From Bacteroidia bacterium (GTDB lineage: Bacteria > Bacteroidota > Bacteroidia > Bacteroidales > Paludibacteraceae), in contig JAGKVE010000023.1 of assembly GCA_021152555.1 (NCBI GenBank), positions 1 to 27,319 on the forward strand: a stretch of DNA of 27,319 bases, in the 5' to 3' direction. Below, in pieces: positions 22,475 to 27,319 of the stretch (its first letter is position 1; every line of letters starts with the position of its first letter). Under the pieces are notes generated by a model, which saw only the letters and a program-made list of their open reading frames with translations, was not told the DNA's origin and made no database searches. The translations under genes were made by a program, and so were the position numbers.

Positions 22475-24316
22475 TCAATTCGATTTTGGAATTATTTCTG
22501 TCCATGTCATATTGATATTTACAGTTTGCATTATTCCGGTTTCATTGGCCTCACTATTAAAATATGCATTGATCTTATTCCCTACATTTTCTCTCCAAAA
22601 GTCAGTATAACCAATTAGAGGAACTTTTAAAAGAGAATTAGCAGACATTGGGTTACTCAAATGGCAAACTACTATAGCGTTGCCATTATAATCAACTCCT
22701 GTTTTCTCCCAACTAAATTCAAAAGACCCCATCACTGATGCTGCCATATTTCCCACCAAATTACCAGCCCTATCTCCATATCTAATCGTGGCATAAGTAG
22801 TTGCGACATCTTGAGCAAAGCAAAAAAATTGCAGGAACTTATCGTTACCCAGACTAAAGTTGTAGTTTTCGTTTTGGTCCTCAGAACTGCTCTCTATTCC
22901 ATTGGCTATAGCTTTGGCGATTTTCCTGTAGATGCCTTTTAGACGAGAACTTTTTTTAATCTGTTTTACAAATTCATCATTCTCTGATAAATTTCGTTCA
23001 AGAGGGGCTCTTCCAGTTATGAATTCTTTAACAGAATGCAGAGGAGTAAGTTCATTATTGGGCGCTTGCTCAGTAAATCTATTTGCTACTATCGTGCTCC
23101 ATTCAACTTCTTCATGATCTCCATAACTAGACCGATAACAACTATTCTTCCAATCATAATAATACTTGCCATTTTTGTCAACCATTCCTATTGGATTATT
23201 CCCACACCACGAGTATGGCGAAAGGTGATAGTATTTCTCTGCCATGGGATCCATGGTGGTAGTACGCATGATAGTGGCGTAGTACCTGCGCGCCTGACTA
23301 TCGTATTCGTTCAAACCATGCGCCTCTACGAACTCCTTGCCGTTATACAGATACGGCTGTTGGTCGCGACCTGTACTCTCCGCCATCGGTACGCCGGATG
23401 CGTAATACTTTGTACTCTGTACAGCACTATCTGCTATAGAATGTACCACAGCACAAATATTGCCAAGATGGTCCTTGATATAGTGGTAATACGTACTATC
23501 GGAATAATAGCCGCTTGCATTGAATATCTTACTTGTAGTGTCTCTTGAGGTATAGTAATACTCTACATTATTTGCATATTCGGTAATACGATATTCTACC
23601 GAATCCATTGTGGATGTATAATGGGCTATCTCATAACAAGGTGTGACAGCAGTAGCGATATTCGTATAAACAATAGATTTATACTTTCTCCCGGACGCGT
23701 CATAGAGATTTACAAGTTGATTGCCGTTGACAAACTGAATGGTATCCGGTAAATTTAGAATATTGTAGTGGATTGCAACGATACCACGGTCTTTGTCTTT
23801 AATCAGATTGCCGTTGGCATCATAGTACATCGTTGTATCTGCTTGTACCGTTGCATTATGATATTCAATGGTGCTATACATGTCTGTATCTTCTCCACTT
23901 TCAGTGATAGACATTAGCTGGTTGCCTTCGTTGCCATAATAGAACATCAAGTCATCATGTCCTCTTCTTTTTAGAGAAATAAGATTACCCATCACTTCAT
24001 ACGAAAACTCTTCAATAGGAGTTTTTACCATCCCTATGTTGAATTTATTCATAAAGCCAAACTCCATCGTGACCCGATTCATATTATCATAGTCATACCC
24101 ACGAAGGCTGCCGTCTTCCCTTATGGCGGAGATATTACCATTATAACAAGGAGTAAAATCTCCTTGATTAATATCATCACCATATAAAAGGTATTCGTTA
24201 TAATGCTTATGTGCAATTTTCGTCAGCATATTGCGCATATTGTAGGAATAGCGGGTGGTGTCTTGCCCATCATTGTTTTGATGATATATCTTTTTTAACG
24301 ATATTGGAGAATCCAA
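22475..24316 (-). CDS. 5'-truncated RHS cassette with distinct C-terminal domain
   Basis: The frame is 613 aa. Residues 19-383 are RHS core: 'DTTRYSYNMRNMLTKIAHKH', 'LPDTIQFVNGNQLVNLYDAS', 'YHYIKDHLGNICAVVHS', 'PYLYNGKEFVEAHGLNEYD' and 'SPYSWCGNNPIGMVDKNG'. The last motif closes the core, where the toxin tip is normally joined. Residues 384-613 are a different C-terminal domain that I do not recognise, ending in 'TGIMQTVNINMTWTEIIP'. The first 18 residues overlap the preceding membrane-protein gene and are not RHS. No signal peptide or N-terminal RHS region exists, so it resembles an orphan or displaced C-terminal cassette. The usual 'GRFxxxDPLAE' is degraded to 'MRTTTMDPMAE'. Confidence 0.8.
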   Translation of the reverse strand: MDSPISLKKIYHQNNDGQDTTRYSYNMRNMLTKIAHKHYNEYLLYGDDINQGDFTPCYNGNISAIREDGSLRGYDYDNMNRVTMEFGFMNKFNIGMVKTPIEEFSYEVMGNLISLKRRGHDDLMFYYGNEGNQLMSITESGEDTDMYSTIEYHNATVQADTTMYYDANGNLIKDKDRGIVAIHYNILNLPDTIQFVNGNQLVNLYDASGRKYKSIVYTNIATAVTPCYEIAHYTSTMDSVEYRITEYANNVEYYYTSRDTTSKIFNASGYYSDSTYYHYIKDHLGNICAVVHSIADSAVQSTKYYASGVPMAESTGRDQQPYLYNGKEFVEAHGLNEYDSQARRYYATIMRTTTMDPMAEKYYHLSPYSWCGNNPIGMVDKNGKYYYDWKNSCYRSSYGDHEEVEWSTIVANRFTEQAPNNELTPLHSVKEFITGRAPLERNLSENDEFVKQIKKSSRLKGIYRKIAKAIANGIESSSEDQNENYNFSLGNDKFLQFFCFAQDVATTYATIRYGDRAGNLVGNMAASVMGSFEFSWEKTGVDYNGNAIVVCHLSNPMSANSLLKVPLIGYTDFWRENVGNKINAYFNSEANETGIMQTVNINMTWTEIIPKSN

Positions 24317-24779
24317 TGGCCAATATTATACCAAAAATCAATGAGGTCGTCAGCATTTCTAACCAAGGTATACAGATGCTGCAGTATTGCCAAAATGACT
24401 TTCTAAACATATATGTTGCATGCGCAGCGTATTCATTATACTCGCGGATAACAAATATGAATAAAAAGCCAAAGAATAATGTGGTATAGAACAATATTGC
24501 GGTTGCAAAGTTCTTGAATTTTATCCGAGGAATATATAATTCCTTACCTCGTGCTTTTTCGGACTTTTCCATTTCATAAAAACATATACCAATCAAGGCA
24601 CCCCATCCAATTGCAATTATGGAGTCTTTTATCCATGAAATTTCGCACAATTTATCAGGCCCAATATATACCAAACGCCTTGTAATTGTTCCATATATGC
24701 GAACAATAAACGAAAGGCAGTAACATAGAGTAGAGCCAAAGGAAAAGCCAGATATGACATTATTGCTAATTTTTTTCAT
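24270..24779 (-). CDS. Four-helix membrane protein, candidate immunity protein of the first RHS cassette
   Basis: The protein is 169 aa, basic, with four predicted membrane helices around residues 8-30, 49-70, 90-112 and 130-160. It starts 9 nt after the stop of the 788-aa RHS gene, the place where RHS toxins carry their immunity gene. Its tail overlaps the start of the next RHS frame by 47 bp. I see no known family. An integral membrane immunity protein suggests that the matching toxin tip acts at or through the inner membrane. This is inferred from position only. Confidence 0.68.
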   Translation of the reverse strand: MKKISNNVISGFSFGSTLCYCLSFIVRIYGTITRRLVYIGPDKLCEISWIKDSIIAIGWGALIGICFYEMEKSEKARGKELYIPRIKFKNFATAILFYTTLFFGFLFIFVIREYNEYAAHATYMFRKSFWQYCSICIPWLEMLTTSLIFGIILAIGFSNIVKKDISSKQ

Positions 24780-24788
24780 TTGATAAAC

Positions 24789-27155
24789 CTATTTGTGTAT
24801 TTTCTCATAGACCCAAGACCCTAAATTACTTCCTACTTGATACGCTTGAGACTCATATATGAACGGTGCATCTGGACCTATCCCCAAATGTCCTTTTTCA
24901 TAACCTTCTATTAACCCCACTACAAATTGCAGCAATGAACTATTTTGAAAAATATAATATGCCAATGGGACTCCCTCTACAGCCATAACTCCAAGCCCTC
25001 CGACCGCAACTCCTTGGATAACAGGATTGGTTATCATTCCTCGTTCGAAAGAATTATAATACTGCAAATAATCCATATTTTGGAATTGACCTTGGCTGTC
25101 AAGTATCATTTTCATATATGCATCACGCGGCATTTCGGCGGAACATATTTTACCCGTTACAGGTTCAGGAGTAAAACTAGGAGTAGGAATATAAATACTG
25201 TTTACGATGCCTAATGTGGCACCAAGATTATACCATGATTGATCAAAAATCGTTCCCCTAAGCACTACTTTTAAATCATCACGATGTACACCAATCTGAG
25301 TCCCAAGTGTTTGAGCGAATAGTAATCGATTGCCATTAATTACATTTTTCACATAGCCTTCATAGACGGCTCTATTAACCACATATATGCCTTTATCCGA
25401 GCTCGTCAAATCTGCATCAAGGATTATTCCTTCTTCATCTGTGATGATATAATTCAAAGTTTGTACTCCAATGCCGTTGAGCATTGACCATGACCAGATG
25501 CCCCACCCAAGATTACTCAAACCGCCGCCAAAACCATACCTGTCACCATCTACAAAAATATCACTATTATCATGGGCGAAACTATCATCCCCGGACAACC
25601 CCATGTAATCTATTTTGTTGATAAAATTGTTATTAGCATAAACATACGGAGATTGCCATGGAGTTTGCTCGGCTAATGGGTCAATAGATGTGAAACGACC
25701 GATAGTTGCATAGTATCCACGGAAACCATAATCGTAGGTATTTAAACCATGTGCTTCTACAAACTCCTTCCCGTTGTAGAGATACGGCTGCGTGTCTCTT
25801 CCCCAACTTTCCGCCATGGGCACACCACTCGCATAATACATCGTGCGTTGCACAACCGTATCGGCAGTTGAGTTCACTACCGCACAGATATTTCCGAGGT
25901 GGTCTTTGATATAATGGAAATAGGTACTATCCGATGTGTCATAATAGCCAATGGTGTTATGGATGCGCCGGAATGTAGTTAGTGCAGTATCTTTTATTTT
26001 GTGTAATTCAATATTACCGGCATATTCCGTTACATGGTAGTTGAGAGAGTCCGTCTCAAACGAATAATGTGCAAAATCGTATTGTTGGGGGATAACGGAT
26101 GCTGTGTTGGTGTAAGTGATTGATTTGTATTTGCGTCCGGCGGCATCATAGAAATTCACAATCTTGCCGCCATTAACAAACTGAATGGTATCCGGCAGAT
26201 TGAGCCTGTTGTAGCGGATGGCACTTATGCCGCGGGCCGCATCACAGACCATATTGCCGTTGGCATCATAGCGCATAATCGTATCGGTCAATGCTCCGCC
26301 ATTCGGATATTCGATAATGTTATATCTGTCTGCATCCTCTCCGTCATCCCTGACAGACAATAACTGATGCCCCTCATTATTTTCAGTATAACGATAAGTC
26401 AAATCGTCTATCAGTTTAAAATCATTGAAGCGTTTCAGTGAAGATATATTGCCTGCATCATCGTATTCGAATAATTCGCTATTGAAAGAGCCATAACCAA
26501 CCAGCCGCCTGGAATTGCGTAACCGGTTCTGACCATCATATGTATATGCAAACGTATCTGCCGAATCGGCATAAGCAGTATGTATAGCAGCAATGTTGCC
26601 GTTACGGCATGGATTAGCTCCCTCCGGGAGATTGTCGGCATAGTACAATTTCTCGGAGAAATGTTTGCTATTGGTCTCCGTCAGCATATTGCGCATATCG
26701 TAGGTATACCTTATGGTACCTACCGAATTATGCAGCAAATTTTGTGCCAATCGTCCTATACTGTCATAAGAAAGCTCAGAAATTATAATTTCTGCATCGT
26801 TATTGAGCTGATAATAGACTTGCTTGGTACGTCCCGCATGGTCGTAAGTATAGCGGTAACGCTCACTCACATAGTCACTGTCAGTCCCTTGTACTGTCAA
26901 TTGTTTCGCCACGGAACCGTCAAACAGATATTCGACACAGGTAGTGATATACCCACCTGCATGGCGTGTGCTTTTACTCTGAACCATCCTGCCGTAAGCA
27001 TCGTAATAATACGCACTGACCGTTGAACTGTTTTCTGACAAGTTGCGAACCCATGTACCCGTCAACATTCCCGTTGCATTATCGTGCGGCTCGCCGTAAC
27101 CGGATTTCTGTCCGAAGGTCAACGCACTACCTACTTCTTCCGGCAAGTCATTCAT
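24789..27155 (-). CDS. RHS repeat protein with C-terminal putative toxin domain, 5' end incomplete
   Basis: The frame is 788 aa. Residues 1-520 are RHS: YD motifs such as 'AYYYDAYGRMVQSKSTRHAG', 'RYTYDHAGRTKQVYY', 'LPDTIQFVNGGKIVNFYDAA' and 'PYLYNGKEFVEAHGLNTYDY', then the core end 'GRFTSIDPLAE' and 'YVYANNNFINKIDYMGL'. Residues 521-788 are the variable tip, with two hydrophobic stretches near 720-770 ('GVAVGGLGVMAVEGVPLAYY'). The frame continues a few codons upstream of this ATG ('NYYDNYDYMNDLP', typical of mid-protein Bacteroidota RHS), then meets a TAA. The large N-terminal part is therefore missing. I cannot assign the tip an activity. Confidence 0.85.
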   Translation of the reverse strand: MNDLPEEVGSALTFGQKSGYGEPHDNATGMLTGTWVRNLSENSSTVSAYYYDAYGRMVQSKSTRHAGGYITTCVEYLFDGSVAKQLTVQGTDSDYVSERYRYTYDHAGRTKQVYYQLNNDAEIIISELSYDSIGRLAQNLLHNSVGTIRYTYDMRNMLTETNSKHFSEKLYYADNLPEGANPCRNGNIAAIHTAYADSADTFAYTYDGQNRLRNSRRLVGYGSFNSELFEYDDAGNISSLKRFNDFKLIDDLTYRYTENNEGHQLLSVRDDGEDADRYNIIEYPNGGALTDTIMRYDANGNMVCDAARGISAIRYNRLNLPDTIQFVNGGKIVNFYDAAGRKYKSITYTNTASVIPQQYDFAHYSFETDSLNYHVTEYAGNIELHKIKDTALTTFRRIHNTIGYYDTSDSTYFHYIKDHLGNICAVVNSTADTVVQRTMYYASGVPMAESWGRDTQPYLYNGKEFVEAHGLNTYDYGFRGYYATIGRFTSIDPLAEQTPWQSPYVYANNNFINKIDYMGLSGDDSFAHDNSDIFVDGDRYGFGGGLSNLGWGIWSWSMLNGIGVQTLNYIITDEEGIILDADLTSSDKGIYVVNRAVYEGYVKNVINGNRLLFAQTLGTQIGVHRDDLKVVLRGTIFDQSWYNLGATLGIVNSIYIPTPSFTPEPVTGKICSAEMPRDAYMKMILDSQGQFQNMDYLQYYNSFERGMITNPVIQGVAVGGLGVMAVEGVPLAYYIFQNSSLLQFVVGLIEGYEKGHLGIGPDAPFIYESQAYQVGSNLGSWVYEKIHK

Positions 27156-27177
27156 ATAATCATAATTGTCATAATAG

Positions 27178-27270
27178 TTAAATTAACTGAATCTCCATTT
27201 CCTCCGCGCACAACACGCACGGAATAATAAAGAGGATACTTAAAACTAAAGCAGTAATTTTGTGTTGCAT
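27178..27270 (-). pseudogene. Signal-peptide stub ahead of the RHS gene
   Basis: A 30-codon frame reads like a signal peptide: 'MQHKITALVLSILFIIPCVL' followed by CAEE, with a basic start, a hydrophobic core and a possible cleavage after CA. It stops at a TAA 23 nt before the first ATG of the RHS frame and lies in another phase. It looks like the start of an RHS gene whose middle was lost, leaving a frame break at the junction. It could also be a short unrelated ORF. Confidence 0.5.
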
Positions 27271-27319
27271 AATGTAATAATTTTAAGTTAAACAAAAACA
27301 TACCGCCAAACCATTTCGA

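Noticed and set aside
23036..23548. 170-aa open frame on the plus strand
   Set aside because: It is antisense to the second RHS cassette. It has no signal, motif or ribosome site and its composition reflects the opposite strand.
27178..27319. A second reading of the RHS 5' region giving YPLYYSVRVVRGGNGDS
   Set aside because: The phrase resembles the end of a FISUMP/DUF1566 domain, but the residues before it do not fit that domain and the frame closes soon after. I treat it as probably chance, overlapping the signal-peptide stub.
1..27319. tRNA, rRNA, insertion sequence, integrase or phage genes
   Set aside because: I looked for cloverleaf-like segments, transposase motifs and terminal inverted repeats and saw none that I could support.

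Overview
The window looks like a chromosomal segment from a member of the Bacteroidales (phylum Bacteroidota). The promoters are the Bacteroidetes type (TTTG, about 20 bp, then TAnnTTTG), ribosome binding sites are weak or absent, and RpsP carries a long Ala/Glu-rich tail. The order DUF4271-hemD-rnpA-yidD-trmD and the RHS proteins with 'LPDTIQFVNG' repeats also fit this group. I cannot name a genus.

Region 1 (1-12382, + strand) is mostly core genome. It holds an ElaA-like acetyltransferase with a basic N-terminal extension, two lipoproteins (the second with OmpA-like and TPR regions), a small membrane protein and mutL. A fatty-acid and housekeeping run follows: acpP, fabF, a small winged-helix protein, asd, a U32-family protein, a DUF4271 membrane protein, hemD, rnpA, yidD and trmD. 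Most of these genes are tightly spaced or overlap. A strong hairpin sits between acpP and fabF.

Region 2 (12383-12608) is non-coding. It holds a good Bacteroidetes promoter and, about 75 nt downstream, an intrinsic terminator with no convincing ORF between them. This is a candidate small RNA, possibly the Bacteroidales-1 type.

Region 3 (12609-19703, - strand) is a compact surface-polysaccharide operon read from right to left: glf (UDP-galactopyranose mutase), a Wzx-like flippase, an EpsG/Wzy-like polymerase and four glycosyltransferases. All genes overlap or nearly touch, and one promoter lies upstream of glf. rpsP lies further upstream on the same strand with its own promoter and terminator.

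Region 4 (20429-21115) has no intact gene. It holds heptamer repeats, the rpsP promoter, several arrays with 11-bp periodicity and a short RHS remnant.

Region 5 (20944-27270, - strand) is the accessory part and the most interesting. It is an RHS/YD-repeat polymorphic-toxin array. A 788-aa RHS protein with a broken 5' end and its own C-terminal domain is followed by a four-helix membrane protein (candidate immunity). Next comes a 5'-truncated RHS cassette with a different C-terminal domain, then a lipoprotein (candidate immunity), a secreted YD-like protein, and a 51-codon remnant of a third RHS core. Where the two downstream copies begin, they start at the same point of the RHS core. This suggests modular exchange of toxin tips and immunity genes, comparable to the displaced rhs-CT modules known in enterobacteria.

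Two kinds of small repeat recur: 7-bp tandem repeats in gene leaders (and once inside glf), and 11/22-bp helically phased repeats in two intergenic regions.
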